Below, one piece after another: positions 1-11,342 of a stretch of 64,000 bases of DNA. Under the pieces are notes generated by a model. It made no database searches, was not told where the DNA came from, and saw only the letters and a list, made by a program, of their open reading frames with translations. The stretch comes from Thermoflavifilum thermophilum (GTDB lineage: Bacteria > Bacteroidota > Bacteroidia > Chitinophagales > Chitinophagaceae). The stretch is taken from NCBI RefSeq assembly GCF_900116565.1, contig NZ_FPCJ01000001.1:1918540-1982539 (forward strand). Reading direction: 5' to 3'. The translations under genes were made by a program, and so were the position numbers. Positions within the stretch are counted from its first letter, which is position 1. Every line of letters begins with the position of its first letter.

Positions 1-2249
<2,249 letters not shown>

Positions 2250-2296
2250 ATTTATTTTTAAAGCAGGTGAATATAACAGCCCAATATGTTACCTTC

Positions 2297-2412
<116 letters not shown>

Positions 2413-2418
2413 TTCTTC

Positions 2419-2454
2419 AGCCCCATCTTACCCAAGATGGGGCTTTTTATTTTA
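2419..2454 (+). terminator. Rho-independent terminator of the rRNA operon
   Basis: AGCCCCATCTT (2419-2429) pairs perfectly with AAGATGGGGCT (2434-2444) around a 4-nt loop, followed by a T-rich tail. It sits directly after the 5S gene. Confidence 0.9.
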
Positions 2455-2464
2455 ATCCCCTTTA

Positions 2465-2694
2465 TCAGGCAATATGCCTGTAGCAAAATCTGCACAGTTT
2501 TGCCAGATTGCCGCAATCTTTCCTGCCACACCCAATATGCGTTTCTGATTTTTGCTTTCCAGAAAAAACTGCCCGCAATCTTTTCCCAGGCACTGCTTCA
2601 GCCGCATTAACTTTTCAGATATCAAAAGATCTGCTGCTATGACAGCCTGAAAGATCAACGGGTCAGGATGATCCGCATCCACAAACCATTGCAT
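2465..2694 (-). pseudogene. Remnant of an ABATE/CGNR zinc-finger regulator gene
   Basis: The minus-strand frame starting at 2694 encodes a fragment with LLISEKLMRLKQC-GKDCGQFFLES, which matches the part of CGNR zinc-finger proteins just before and at the first zinc CxxxC. After about residue 52 the correct continuation (a KDCGNLAKL stretch, the CGNR-like motif) is in another frame, ending at a stop near 2465. The N-terminal ABATE domain is absent. This is a truncated and frameshifted gene copy next to the rRNA operon. The family assignment rests on motif memory only. Confidence 0.5.
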
Positions 2695-3314
2695 ACGCTA
2701 TACACCTAAAGAAAATATCATTTGCCGAAGTTGCTTGGATGCTGCATGTTCCATTTTGATAGTTCGAATAGTTTTCAACTATTCCGCAACTTTTGCTTGC
2801 TCATAATTATGTTTAAAATTTGGAAGCTTTTGTTTAAGTCAATTTATTAAAATGAACATTTAAAAAATTGAACATATTGTGTTGAATTGATCAATTATAA
2901 ATCAAATCAACAATAAGATTAAATGTATAAAACGCAGTAGAGATAAATACTTCCTCAATAAAAAGATGTTTCAAAAACAATAAAAAATTATATGCAAATG
3001 ATCTAATTCATTCTTTGTAAAGGATATCTACAAATATTGAAAATATCTACTTTTGCACATATATATTTCACTCTAGCTCTCGTGTATAAATGAAGTACAT
3101 CCTTGATTGAAGAAATTTTTATGAACATTTTCATTTATCATGATGATTAACTTTTTAGAATAGCATGCAATTTTATTTGTAGTGGATTGAGGGATTTTTT
3201 GATGAATTAATTAAGGATGAATATAAATTAAGAGCTCTTTAGAAATTGGAACTTTCATTTTTTATTTCTGCAATGCTTCGAGATTGATTTTCTTTGCTGA
3301 AAAATCATAAATCC
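2695..3314. other. AT-rich intergenic region upstream of purK
   Basis: About 620 bases without a convincing gene, very rich in A and T. The best promoter-like feature is TACTTTTG at 3048-3055, which fits the Bacteroidetes -7 element TAnnTTTG. I see no properly spaced -33 TTTG for it. No repeat or RNA structure was recognised. Confidence 0.5.
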
Positions 3315-4466
3315 ATGTCGTTTGTACCATCGCAGTATCGATTAGGCATTACGGCCGGAGGTCAACTGGGTAAAATGCTTGCACAGGCTGCCATTGCCTG
3401 GGATATTCCTGTGGTAGTGATGGACCCTGATCCGGCCTGTGCTGCCCGTCAGCTGGGAATGAAATTTCTGAAAGGCAATCCCCGTTTCAGGGAAGATTTA
3501 TTAAAGCTCAGAAAGGAAATCAACTTGCTGGCTCTCGAAATCGAACATGTATCCATTGAAGGGTTGCGTGATCTGCAAAGCGAGGGCATACGCATTATAC
3601 CCAATCCTGAATCGCTTGAACTCATCCAGGACAAAGGATTGCAGAAAAAACGGCTGGCAGAAAAAGGCATTCCTACCATGCCTTTTGTATTGCTGGATCA
3701 TGAACACGAGATCGTGGAAGCTGTGCAGCAGGGGCGCATTCAGCTGCCTTTTGTACAAAAAACGCGAAAGCTGGGTTATGATGGAAGAGGCGTGAAACGA
3801 GTCAACAGCATGGCTGATCTGTCAGACCTGCTTGCCGGCCCTTCTGTAATCGAACAGTTGTGTGATATTGAAAAAGAAATCAGCCTGATTGTGGCTGGGA
3901 ATCCGCAAGGTGAAACCTGTGTATATCCGCCGGTAGAGATGGTTTTCCATCCGGAAGCCAATCTCGTATCTTACTTGCTTTGCCCTGCCCGTCTGACAGC
4001 ATCTCAGGCCGAAGAAGCCAACCACATTGCCATAGAAACCTATCATGCTTTTAATCCCGGCGGGTTGTTGGCTGTGGAAATGTTTCTGGACAAACAGGGT
4101 AAATGCTGGGTCAATGAAGTGGCACCGCGGCCTCACAACAGCGGGCATCATACCATAGAAGCCTGTGCAACTTCCCAATATGAACAGCAGCTGAGATGTT
4201 TGCTGGGATTACCTTTGGGCAATACGGGGCTCATTAAGCCCGCGGCCATGGTCAATCTGTTAGGCGAACCGGGTTATTCCGGAATTCCCCGATATGAGGG
4301 TTTTGAGGAAGTGTTGAAACTACCCGAAGTATATGTGCATATTTATGGCAAGCAGCAAACCCGTCCGTTTCGGAAAATGGGACATGTGACCCTTTTGGGA
4401 AAAGATATTGAAGAACTCACGGAAAAAGTCGAACTTGTGAAACAAAAGCTGAAAGTAAAAGCATGA
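3315..4466 (+). CDS. purK: N5-carboxyaminoimidazole ribonucleotide synthase (PurK)
   Basis: This ATP-grasp enzyme uses ATP and bicarbonate to carboxylate 5-aminoimidazole ribonucleotide in de novo purine synthesis. The N-terminus has the family motif GITAGGQLGKML, followed by the ATP-grasp core (QKTRKLGYDGRGV, EQLCDIEKEISLIV) and the active-site stretch NEVAPRPHNSGHHTIEAC. About 383 residues is normal for PurK. A TTG at 3294 is also in frame, but the ATG at 3315 gives the usual N-terminus. Its stop overlaps the purE start by 4 bases (ATGA), so the two steps are probably translationally coupled. Confidence 0.96.
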   Translation: MSFVPSQYRLGITAGGQLGKMLAQAAIAWDIPVVVMDPDPACAARQLGMKFLKGNPRFREDLLKLRKEINLLALEIEHVSIEGLRDLQSEGIRIIPNPESLELIQDKGLQKKRLAEKGIPTMPFVLLDHEHEIVEAVQQGRIQLPFVQKTRKLGYDGRGVKRVNSMADLSDLLAGPSVIEQLCDIEKEISLIVAGNPQGETCVYPPVEMVFHPEANLVSYLLCPARLTASQAEEANHIAIETYHAFNPGGLLAVEMFLDKQGKCWVNEVAPRPHNSGHHTIEACATSQYEQQLRCLLGLPLGNTGLIKPAAMVNLLGEPGYSGIPRYEGFEEVLKLPEVYVHIYGKQQTRPFRKMGHVTLLGKDIEELTEKVELVKQKLKVKA

Positions 4467-4981
4467 ACAAGCCCCTGGTAAGTATTATTATGGGATCGGA
4501 CTCTGACTGGGCCATTATGCAGCAGGCAGCCGAGATGCTGCAGCATTTTGGAATTGCGTATGAAGCCGATATTGTCTCAGCCCACCGTACGCCCGAGAAA
4601 ATGTTTGCATTTGCCCGAACAGCGCATGAAAGAGGCATTCGCGTGATAATTGCCGGTGCGGGCGGTGCGGCTCATTTACCTGGTATGGTGGCCGCCATTT
4701 CTCCTTTGCCGGTGATTGGAGTGCCAGTAAAATCAGCTCTTTCGCTCGACGGGTGGGATTCCGTGCTATCCATTCTACAAATGCCGGCAGGCGTACCGGT
4801 TGCTACGGTAGCCCTGAACAATGCACGCAATGCAGGAATTCTGGCTGCACAAATTCTGGCCTGTCACGACGGGGAAATGCTTCGGAAAATTCAGGAATAC
4901 AAAATCCGCCTTCAGCAAGAGGTCGAACAAAAATCCATCCAGCTGCAAACAAGGCTCCATTCGCCATCTCAGCAGCTCTAA
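4463..4981 (+). CDS. purE: N5-carboxyaminoimidazole ribonucleotide mutase (PurE)
   Basis: PurE moves the carboxyl group made by PurK from N5 to C4, giving 4-carboxy-AIR in purine synthesis. The class I PurE signature is complete: MGSDSDWAIM near the start, SAHRTPEKM near residue 40, and GAGGAAHLPGMVA. About 172 residues is normal. It follows purK with a 4-base overlap, as in many bacteria. The last 20 residues are polar and helical and look non-catalytic. Confidence 0.97.
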   Translation: MNKPLVSIIMGSDSDWAIMQQAAEMLQHFGIAYEADIVSAHRTPEKMFAFARTAHERGIRVIIAGAGGAAHLPGMVAAISPLPVIGVPVKSALSLDGWDSVLSILQMPAGVPVATVALNNARNAGILAAQILACHDGEMLRKIQEYKIRLQQEVEQKSIQLQTRLHSPSQQL

Positions 4982-5189
4982 GAAAAGTTGTGGCTCATGC
5001 GGAAAGTGAAATTTTGTGATTTGGAAAATTGAAAATTTCCTAACTTGGGGCACTTAAAAAAGCATTTCTCCCAGGATAAAATCACATATTTTATTGGAAT
5101 TCAATTTAAATCAGCAATTGGGTGTATGGGGGTGGCAATGTTCGAATACAGGATTGCAGGCAAAAACAAGAGAAATTTTTATGAAAACA

Positions 5190-5220
5190 TTTGTTTATTA
5201 AACAGATGCTAATATCTTTG
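5190..5220 (+). promoter_or_regulatory. Bacteroidetes-type promoter for the exb-tonB operon
   Basis: TTTG (5190-5193), 19 bases, then TATCTTTG (5213-5220) match the Bacteroidetes sigma-ABfr pattern TTTG-N19-TAnnTTTG well. The exbB start codon is 53 bases downstream. Seen in sequence only. Confidence 0.65.
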
Positions 5221-5272
5221 TAACCTTTCTGTAAATTCAACATTTATTCAATAACAAAAAAACACGAACAAC

Positions 5273-6136
5273 ATGGCTGAAACAAAATCCACTGTGAGCG
5301 CTTCTCAGAAACCTGCTACTGCTGGACATGCGACGAAATCAAAAAGAGGCGGAAATCTTTTTGCAGCGCTGGCCGTTCCGATTTGTCTGATTGTGGCCAT
5401 CCTGTTTTACATTTTTGTGCTGGGTAATCCGGCCAACTTTGCGGGTGGTGTGCGGGGTGGTATTGGCTCCGAAGCCAAGGCCATCAATTATTTCGGGGTG
5501 ATGTATACCGGAGGTCCGATTGTGCCTGTGCTGGTTTCCCTGTTTTTGATGGTGATAACCTTTACCATTGAACGACTGCTTACCATTTCCAAAGCCAAAG
5601 GAAAAATTAAACCAACCGAATTTGTTCGGCGTGTACAATACCATCTTGCTAACAGAAACATTGATGCTGCCCTGGCTGAATGCGATAAGCAGAAAGGTTC
5701 TGTAGGCAATGTTATGCGTGCCGGGTTGCTGAAATACAAAGAAATGACCGAAAATACCGAATTGACTACAGAACAAAAGGTGTTGGCTATTCAGAATGAA
5801 ATCGAAGAAAGTACCACACTGGAATTGCCGATGCTGGAAAAGAATCTGGTATTTTTCGCAACTATCGCACCTGTAGCGGTGCTATTCGGGCTGTTGGGTA
5901 CAGTGTTGGGAATGATTCGTGCATTCCGGGCATTGAGTGCTTCCGGAGGAACCGACTCCACCCAATTGGCTTTGGGTATTTCAGAAGCTCTGGTCAATAC
6001 AGCTTTGGGAATATCTACTTCGGTTTTGGCCGTTATCATGTATAACTACTTCACGACCAATATTGATGGTATCACCTACGGCATCGATGAAACCGGTTAT
6101 ACCCTGACCAGGAGCTTTGCTGCCTACTACAAATAA
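5273..6136 (+). CDS. exbB: MotA/TolQ/ExbB proton channel family protein
   Basis: ExbB forms the inner-membrane proton channel that, with ExbD, energises TonB for outer-membrane transport. The protein has 287 residues: a polar N-terminal tail, a first transmembrane helix near residues 28-50, a second near 80-100, a cytoplasmic loop and two C-terminal helices. The family core includes NLVFFATIAPVAVLFGLLGTVLGM and GISEALVNTALGI. It is the first gene of a four-gene operon (ExbB, two ExbD, TonB). The very long N-terminal part before the conserved domain is common in Bacteroidetes homologues. Confidence 0.93.
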   Translation: MAETKSTVSASQKPATAGHATKSKRGGNLFAALAVPICLIVAILFYIFVLGNPANFAGGVRGGIGSEAKAINYFGVMYTGGPIVPVLVSLFLMVITFTIERLLTISKAKGKIKPTEFVRRVQYHLANRNIDAALAECDKQKGSVGNVMRAGLLKYKEMTENTELTTEQKVLAIQNEIEESTTLELPMLEKNLVFFATIAPVAVLFGLLGTVLGMIRAFRALSASGGTDSTQLALGISEALVNTALGISTSVLAVIMYNYFTTNIDGITYGIDETGYTLTRSFAAYYK

Positions 6137-6148
6137 GGCATTTGCACA

Positions 6149-6210
6149 GAGCAATTGGATTTTTTCCGGATTCATTTTTATGGAAATTATCTGATTGCTC
6201 ATCTTTTTAG
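6149..6210 (+). terminator. Possible attenuator hairpin between exbB and exbD
   Basis: GAGCAAT (6149-6155) pairs with ATTGCTC (6194-6200) and is followed by ATCTTTTT. The loop is long, so the structure is weak. It could reduce read-through after exbB, which is often needed in excess over exbD and tonB. Confidence 0.3.
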
Positions 6211-6231
6211 AGGACGATAAAATTTCGAACA

Positions 6232-6903
6232 ATGCCTAAAGTAAAGCTGCCCAGAAAGAGTACAGCAATTGATATGACACCGATGGTGGATGTGGCATTT
6301 CTGCTGCTCACCTTCTTCATGTTAACCACCAAATTCAAGCCTAATGATCCGGTGACGGTGGTTACACCCTCATCTATCTCCACTAAACTGTTGCCTGAAT
6401 CAAACATTGTTATGATTTTGATCGGTAAAGATGGCCGGGTGTTTTTTGATCTGGACAATAAGTTTAAAAAGCAGCAGTTGATGAGTGATTTCAACAGCCA
6501 GTACCATCTGGGCCTAACAAAAGATCAGATTAACTCCTATGCAATAGGCGGTCCTGTGGGTGTGCCATTTAAAATGTTACCGCAATTGTTAAACGTTCCT
6601 GCTGATCAGCGAAATGCATTTCCGCAACCGGGTATTCCGATTGATTCAGCTAATAATGAACTGGATCAATGGATCAAATACACGCTGAATGTAAATAATG
6701 GCAACCCCGATCTTCAATTCGTCATCAAAGCCGATGATAATACCAAGTATGAAGTGGTGAAGCAGGTATTAAAAACCTTGAAGGCGAATCATTTGAATAA
6801 ATTGCATCTGGTGACGAATCTAAAGCCGATTCCGCCCGGCACGGCTGCCTGGCGTGAACAACAGGCTGCAGGTGGTGCAAATGCATCCAAAAAGCAACCA
6901 TAA
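6232..6903 (+). CDS. exbD: ExbD/TolR family biopolymer transport protein (first copy)
   Basis: ExbD is the partner of ExbB in the TonB motor and carries the protonatable aspartate in its single transmembrane helix. The motif IDMTPMVDVAFLLLTFFML (about residues 14-32) contains that aspartate. The periplasmic part runs to 223 residues, with about 50 extra residues (GGPVGVPFKML region) compared with the second copy. It lies between exbB and a second exbD. Confidence 0.93.
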   Translation: MPKVKLPRKSTAIDMTPMVDVAFLLLTFFMLTTKFKPNDPVTVVTPSSISTKLLPESNIVMILIGKDGRVFFDLDNKFKKQQLMSDFNSQYHLGLTKDQINSYAIGGPVGVPFKMLPQLLNVPADQRNAFPQPGIPIDSANNELDQWIKYTLNVNNGNPDLQFVIKADDNTKYEVVKQVLKTLKANHLNKLHLVTNLKPIPPGTAAWREQQAAGGANASKKQP

Positions 6904-6945
6904 TTCAATTTTATTAGTTTGATGTGTATCTAAAATCATGTTGCT

Positions 6946-7527
6946 ATGGCTGATGTAGAAATGAAAGAGCCTGGTGGGGGGCGACATCAGGGGACGAAAA
7001 GTAAAAAGCTATCTACCCGTATTGATATGACACCTATGGTGGACGTAGCTTTCCTCCTGATTACCTTTTTCATGCTCACCACTACGCTCCAGAAGCCCAA
7101 AACCATGAATCTGTACCTCCCGGAAGATGTAAAAAATCCGGAAGAACAAAATAAAGTGAAGGAAAGTCAAGCGTTGACCATTATTTTGGGCAAAGATCAT
7201 CAGGTGTATTATTACTACGGCACGGGTCAGGAACCCAATGAAAGAATGTACAAAACCACTTTTGCCAACAAAGGTGGGATCCGGGATGTGATCATCAACA
7301 AATGGGATAATGTAATTAAGAACTCAGGAGGTCGTGATAGCCTGGTAGCTATCATAAAACCTATGAATGATGCAGATTATGAAGATGTGGTGAATATTCT
7401 GGACGAGATGAACATCAACGGTGTCCAAAAGTATGCTTTGGTTGACAGTATTTATGATTTTGAGAAAAATCTGATGAAAGAAGCAGATGATCACCCGGTG
7501 GCCGATCCTACTTTAAACGGTCAGTAA
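6946..7527 (+). CDS. exbD: ExbD/TolR family biopolymer transport protein (second copy)
   Basis: This is the second ExbD of the operon, 193 residues, with the motif RIDMTPMVDVAFLLITFFML near residues 25-44 and a periplasmic domain ending in a typical mixed alpha/beta fold. A charged cytoplasmic N-terminus precedes the helix. Tandem ExbD genes are common in Bacteroidetes. The two copies are only modestly similar outside the helix, so they may form a hetero-oligomer. Confidence 0.93.
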   Translation: MADVEMKEPGGGRHQGTKSKKLSTRIDMTPMVDVAFLLITFFMLTTTLQKPKTMNLYLPEDVKNPEEQNKVKESQALTIILGKDHQVYYYYGTGQEPNERMYKTTFANKGGIRDVIINKWDNVIKNSGGRDSLVAIIKPMNDADYEDVVNILDEMNINGVQKYALVDSIYDFEKNLMKEADDHPVADPTLNGQ

Positions 7528-7569
7528 AGGGAAGCGATTAGTCTGTGAATCATCATAAAAGATTTTATT

Positions 7570-8415
7570 ATGAATCCGAAAGAATTATTGACAGCTGATT
7601 TTCTGGACATCCTGTTTGAAGGGAGGAATAAGGCCTATGGCGCATATGATTTACGGGTTACGTATCCGAAACGGGTTCGTAATGCGCTGATAGGGATGAT
7701 TATTTTCATTCTTCTTTCCCTTCTATTGTATGGTTTCGAACTATACATGCAAAAACAGGAAAGTCTGCATCCCAAACCTAAAATTGCGGATGTGAAGCTC
7801 ACGGAAGTGAAGCTACCCAATAAGAACGAGCCACCCCCTCCTCCTCCGCCTCCTCCACCGCCACAGGAAATAAAGTTTAAGTCGGCTGTTAAATTCACGC
7901 CGCCTAAGGTGGTGAAAGATGAGGACGTGAAGCCGGAAGAATTACCGCCCGATATTTCTCAGATTCAGAACAAGGTGATCAGTACTCGTAACATCAAAGG
8001 TGATCCTAACGGGATAGATCCGAACCTTGTGCAGTCCAGTTCGGGTACCGGCGTAACGGCAGCACCGAAAGAAGACAATCGGGTGTTTCAGTTTGTGGAA
8101 CAAATGCCCCGCTTCCCTGGCTCTATCAACGATGATGATAGCCAGCAGAAGATCATGGAATATCTGAGAAATCATATCCAGTATCCTCCTGTGGCTCGTG
8201 ATAATGGCATTCAGGGAACGGTAACGGTGATGTTTGTGGTATGGTCTGATGGTACCATTCGTGATGTGCATACCGTTGGTCCCCACCTGGGCGGAGGCTT
8301 GGAAGAGGAAGCCATCCGGGTGATAAAATCCATGCCCCGATGGATTCCGGGTCGGCAAAACGGCCGGGCTGTGAATGTGCAGTTCACCATCCCCGTTCGG
8401 TTTGTATTGCAGTAA
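7570..8415 (+). CDS. tonB: Energy transducer TonB
   Basis: TonB spans the periplasm and passes proton-motive energy from ExbB/ExbD to outer-membrane receptors. Order of parts in 281 residues: cytoplasmic N-terminus with LLTADFLDILFEGRNKAYGAYDLR, transmembrane helix near 38-60, a proline run of 11 residues near 92-102, and a C-terminal TonB domain (PPVARDNGIQGTVTVMFVV, VIKSMPRWIPGR, NVQFTIPVRF). It is the last gene of the operon and is followed by a strong terminator. Confidence 0.95.
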   Translation: MNPKELLTADFLDILFEGRNKAYGAYDLRVTYPKRVRNALIGMIIFILLSLLLYGFELYMQKQESLHPKPKIADVKLTEVKLPNKNEPPPPPPPPPPPQEIKFKSAVKFTPPKVVKDEDVKPEELPPDISQIQNKVISTRNIKGDPNGIDPNLVQSSSGTGVTAAPKEDNRVFQFVEQMPRFPGSINDDDSQQKIMEYLRNHIQYPPVARDNGIQGTVTVMFVVWSDGTIRDVHTVGPHLGGGLEEEAIRVIKSMPRWIPGRQNGRAVNVQFTIPVRFVLQ

Positions 8416-8432
8416 GGCAACTCATCGTCATA

Positions 8433-8470
8433 AAAAATCCCGGCATGATGTACATGTCGGGATTTTTATT
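8433..8470 (+). terminator. Rho-independent terminator after tonB
   Basis: AAAATCCCGGCATG pairs with CATGTCGGGATTTT around a short loop, then TATTTTC follows. It closes the exb-tonB operon just before mnmE. Confidence 0.85.
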
Positions 8471-8502
8471 TTCAAACACCTGAAAATCCCTATCATTGCT
8501 GT

Positions 8503-9873
8503 ATGTATTACCAGCATGCAGAAGACACCATTGCTGCTCCCGCTACACCGCAAGGCATGGGTGCCATAGCAGTTATTCGCGTCAGCGGTCCGCAAGCGCT
8601 AAGCATTGTGAACCGGTTGTTTCCCGCCAAAGATCTCACACAGGTACCCTCGCATACCCTGCATGTCGGCAAACTCATCTGGAAAAGTCAATGGTTAGAT
8701 GAAGTGGTGGTGAGTGTGTTCAAAGCGCCCCGCTCCTATACAGGAGAAGATGTGATCGAAATATCCTCACACGGATCGCCCCTGATTGTGCAACGCATCC
8801 TGCAGGCCCTCACGGAAGCTGGTGCTCGTATGGCCCTGCCGGGTGAGTTTACACTCCGGGCATATCTGCACGGCAAAATGGATCTCACGCAGGCTGAAGC
8901 GGTGGCCGATCTGATTGCAGCTGAATCGGAGGCTGCTGTGCAAAATGCGCTCCGCCACATCCGGGGAGGTTTTTCGGCCGAGCTGCAACAGCTCAGAAAT
9001 CAACTTTTACAGTTTGCTGCACTCATTGAATTAGAACTCGACTTCTCTGAGGAAGATGTGGAATTTGCAGATAGACATGCATTGAAACAATTGCTGGATC
9101 ATATTGATGAACACGTGCAAAAACTCTTGCAATCGTATGCCTGGGGCAACGTGGTGAAACATGGCTTTCAGGTGGTCATTGCCGGTAAGCCCAATGTGGG
9201 GAAAAGTACCTTGCTGAATGCTTTGCTGAATGAGAACAGGGCCATTGTGAGCGATATCCCCGGCACTACACGCGATACGGTGGAAGAATTCATTCAATTA
9301 AATGGCTTGCTGTTTCGGCTGATTGACACGGCCGGCCTGCGTGTCAGTGAAGATGTAATAGAACAAATCGGCGTGGCGCGAACGCATGAAAAAATTTTGC
9401 AAGCCGATATGATCTTATATTTGTTTGATGTTACCCAAATCGAAGCATCAGAATGGGAGCAGGCATTCGCATGGTTGCAGGGGTTGAAGAAACCTTATTT
9501 GATTTTAATCAATAAAATTGATCTGCAATCTGAGCTTCCTGAATTTGTGCACAATACACCCCAAACCATGATGATATCTGCACAAAAGCAGGTGCATTTA
9601 AATGAACTGAAAGAAAAACTTGTGGAAATAGCCCAGCAAGGTCGAACGCATGGTGAAGGCAGTATTATTACCAATGCGCGGCATTATGCGGCACTGCAAA
9701 AAGTCAAACAAGGCATACAGGATGTGTATGCGGGACTGGAGAAAAATATATCCAATGATTTGCTTGCCAATGACATTCGCAAGTGTTTGCATGATTTAGG
9801 CGAAATTACCGGCGAAGTCACCACAGAAGATATGCTGGACTATATCTTTTCGCATTTCTGTATTGGGAAATGA
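8503..9873 (+). CDS. mnmE: tRNA uridine-5-carboxymethylaminomethyl(34) synthesis GTPase MnmE
   Basis: MnmE works with MnmG to modify the wobble uridine of certain tRNAs. The 456 residues show the folate-binding N-terminal domain (TIAAPATPQGMGAIAVIRVSG), a helical domain, and an inserted GTPase domain with GKPNVGKST (G1), DIPGTTRDTVEE (G2), DTAGLR (G3) and NKID (G4). The C-terminus ends in FCIGK, the conserved cysteine motif. It looks complete and is the last core gene before the accessory region. Confidence 0.97.
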   Translation: MYYQHAEDTIAAPATPQGMGAIAVIRVSGPQALSIVNRLFPAKDLTQVPSHTLHVGKLIWKSQWLDEVVVSVFKAPRSYTGEDVIEISSHGSPLIVQRILQALTEAGARMALPGEFTLRAYLHGKMDLTQAEAVADLIAAESEAAVQNALRHIRGGFSAELQQLRNQLLQFAALIELELDFSEEDVEFADRHALKQLLDHIDEHVQKLLQSYAWGNVVKHGFQVVIAGKPNVGKSTLLNALLNENRAIVSDIPGTTRDTVEEFIQLNGLLFRLIDTAGLRVSEDVIEQIGVARTHEKILQADMILYLFDVTQIEASEWEQAFAWLQGLKKPYLILINKIDLQSELPEFVHNTPQTMMISAQKQVHLNELKEKLVEIAQQGRTHGEGSIITNARHYAALQKVKQGIQDVYAGLEKNISNDLLANDIRKCLHDLGEITGEVTTEDMLDYIFSHFCIGK

Positions 9874-10050
9874 ATGGAATAAGTTTAAGCCTGTTTCATT
9901 TTAAAACGTTGATGATGAAATCTGATAAATTCTTCCTTCTTGAAGTAATGAAATATGATGAGACGAAGAATTTGAGAGTTCAGCCGCCGATACGTATTAT
10001 GCCGGCAGTTAGTAGTAAATGCATGTTAGGCAGGAACCGTATAATCATTA

Positions 10051-10057
10051 GTTAGGC
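10051..10057 (+). repeat. Cassette start core GTTAGGC (first cassette)
   Basis: GTTAGGC fits the integron core GTTRRRY. Its exact reverse complement GCCTAAC is found at 10660, at the end of the same cassette. A second GTTAGGC lies at 10025. The 9.87-10.05 kb stretch before it contains no gene I can support and may hold the worn edge of an older attC. Confidence 0.6.
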
Positions 10058-10082
10058 GTTTAGATTCGATTAGAATTAAGTA

Positions 10083-10649
10083 ATGATGATACAAACTATT
10101 TTTGCTTTAGTGCTGGCTGCAAGTTTTTTTATCGTTGAACCCTTTATGCGCAAGGGAACGACTTCCAAAAGTCTAGAGACCACTGCCTCAGATAAAGGCA
10201 GTTTGGCTCTTATTGTGGTTGTATTTTGGATTGTTATTATCCTTCCACTGCTTCTCAACTTCTTGCACAGGGGGCTAATTCCATTATCATTTGTTTCATG
10301 GCTCGGCATAATGATGATGTTGATGGGTCTAGGGCTGCGGATCTGGTCCATGCGAGTTCTCGGTGAATATTACACGCGAACACTTCGGGTCACAGAAAAA
10401 CAAGCAATTGTCACACAAGGCCCGTATCGAGTAATTCGCCACCCAGGTTATTTAGGAACCATTTTCGTATGGATAGGTTTTTCCTTAGCGGTTGGAAATT
10501 GGATTGCCACAATCCTTGTAACGATTCTGCTATTCGGTGTCTATGGGTATCGAATTCGTTCGGAAGAATTCATGCTAATTGATAAGTTCGGAAATGAATA
10601 TCAGGAGTATCGTAAGCGGACATGGAGATTAGTGCCATTTGTCTATTAA
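10083..10649 (+). CDS. Isoprenylcysteine carboxyl methyltransferase family protein (cassette gene)
   Basis: The protein has 188 residues, four to five membrane segments and the C-terminal ICMT/PEMT signature (GPYRVIRHPGYLG, RSEEFMLIDKFGNEYQEYRKRTWRLVPF). Bacterial members are membrane methyltransferases of unknown substrate. The gene alone fills an integron-type cassette, 33 bases after the GTTAGGC core and just before a folded attC-like element. Base use is more GC-rich than in neighbouring cassettes. A decayed relative lies at 23207-23766. Confidence 0.85.
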   Translation: MMIQTIFALVLAASFFIVEPFMRKGTTSKSLETTASDKGSLALIVVVFWIVIILPLLLNFLHRGLIPLSFVSWLGIMMMLMGLGLRIWSMRVLGEYYTRTLRVTEKQAIVTQGPYRVIRHPGYLGTIFVWIGFSLAVGNWIATILVTILLFGVYGYRIRSEEFMLIDKFGNEYQEYRKRTWRLVPFVY

Positions 10650-10659
10650 GACCCAAAGC

Positions 10660-10789
10660 GCCTAACAAAGCGTGCATCGGACAGGGATAGGGCTTTGCCC
10701 TGCGGGTATGGGGCGGGCTTGCTGACAATGGTTCTGGTTGTCGATGGAGTCTTGCCCGTTCGCCCTGCAGCTAGCGCAAACCGTTATGC
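10660..10789 (+). repeat. attC-like recombination site, first cassette
   Basis: The 130-nt element starts with GCCTAAC, the exact reverse complement of the cassette start at 10051, and ends with GTTATGC (10783-10789). Inside are GC-rich complementary arms (GGCTTTGCCCTGCGGG and CCCGTTCGCCCTGCAG regions; CTAGCGC at the right). This is the layout of a classical integron attC (R'' ... R'). The next cassette begins at the TTATGC. Confidence 0.75.
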
Positions 10790-10840
10790 GCATACCAACA
10801 TACGTCCTAAATTTCTCACAACAAAAAAGAGGAACAAACA

Positions 10841-11314
10841 ATGAATTACGAAGTAAACATAGAGGGTTTTGAAGGACAAGATATTGAGGTCAAAACGAGT
10901 TTTTGGTCAGGGCCCAAACTTCTTATCAACGGTCAACTTGCGCCCAAAGGAAGTAAACGCGGTGAAATGCTGTTACAGTCCAACGTTGGCAAGCAGTTCG
11001 TTGCCAGATGGAAACCGCAAATTATGGGGATAGATATTCCCCAACTTGTCGTGGGTGACAAAGTGATAAACCTTGTAGAACCGCTGAAGTGGTACCAATG
11101 GGTATGGGGTGGTCTGCCCATAGCTCTTGTTTTTGTTGGCGGGGCGCTTGGGGCAATAGCAGGCATAACTGGATTTGCCATCAATGCTAAAGTTTTCAGG
11201 ACAGAAATGGACAGCGTTTTGAAGTATGTTGTTTCTGCCGCAGTGTCTATTTCAGCTGTTGTTGCATATTTCATAGCGGCAATGCTCTTCACCATACTCA
11301 TTCATGGAACGTAG
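10841..11314 (+). CDS. Small membrane protein of unknown function (cassette gene)
   Basis: This 157-residue protein has a soluble N-terminal half with beta-strand pattern (ending with a PLKWYQWVW motif near residue 85) and two transmembrane helices at about 90-112 and 127-152. I do not recognise a family with certainty. It fills the second cassette, 57 bases after the TTATGC boundary. The start codon is the first ATG after an AAAAGAGGAACAAACA leader. Confidence 0.7.
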   Translation: MNYEVNIEGFEGQDIEVKTSFWSGPKLLINGQLAPKGSKRGEMLLQSNVGKQFVARWKPQIMGIDIPQLVVGDKVINLVEPLKWYQWVWGGLPIALVFVGGALGAIAGITGFAINAKVFRTEMDSVLKYVVSAAVSISAVVAYFIAAMLFTILIHGT

Positions 11315-11318
11315 ATGC

Positions 11319-11338
11319 ACCCAACACGCCCGTTAGCC
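11319..11338 (+). repeat. Degenerate cassette end
   Basis: ACCCAAC (11319-11325, RYYYAAC form) and GTTAGCC (11332-11338, near GTTRRRY) lie only 6 bases apart directly after the second cassette gene. This looks like an attC core pair with its middle deleted. It does not match the start of its own cassette. Confidence 0.25.
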
Positions 11339-11342
11339 GAAC

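Noticed and set aside
9870-10055. 61-codon frame overlapping the mnmE stop
   Set aside because: No family pattern, mixed composition, and it runs into a cassette core; it is probably chance.
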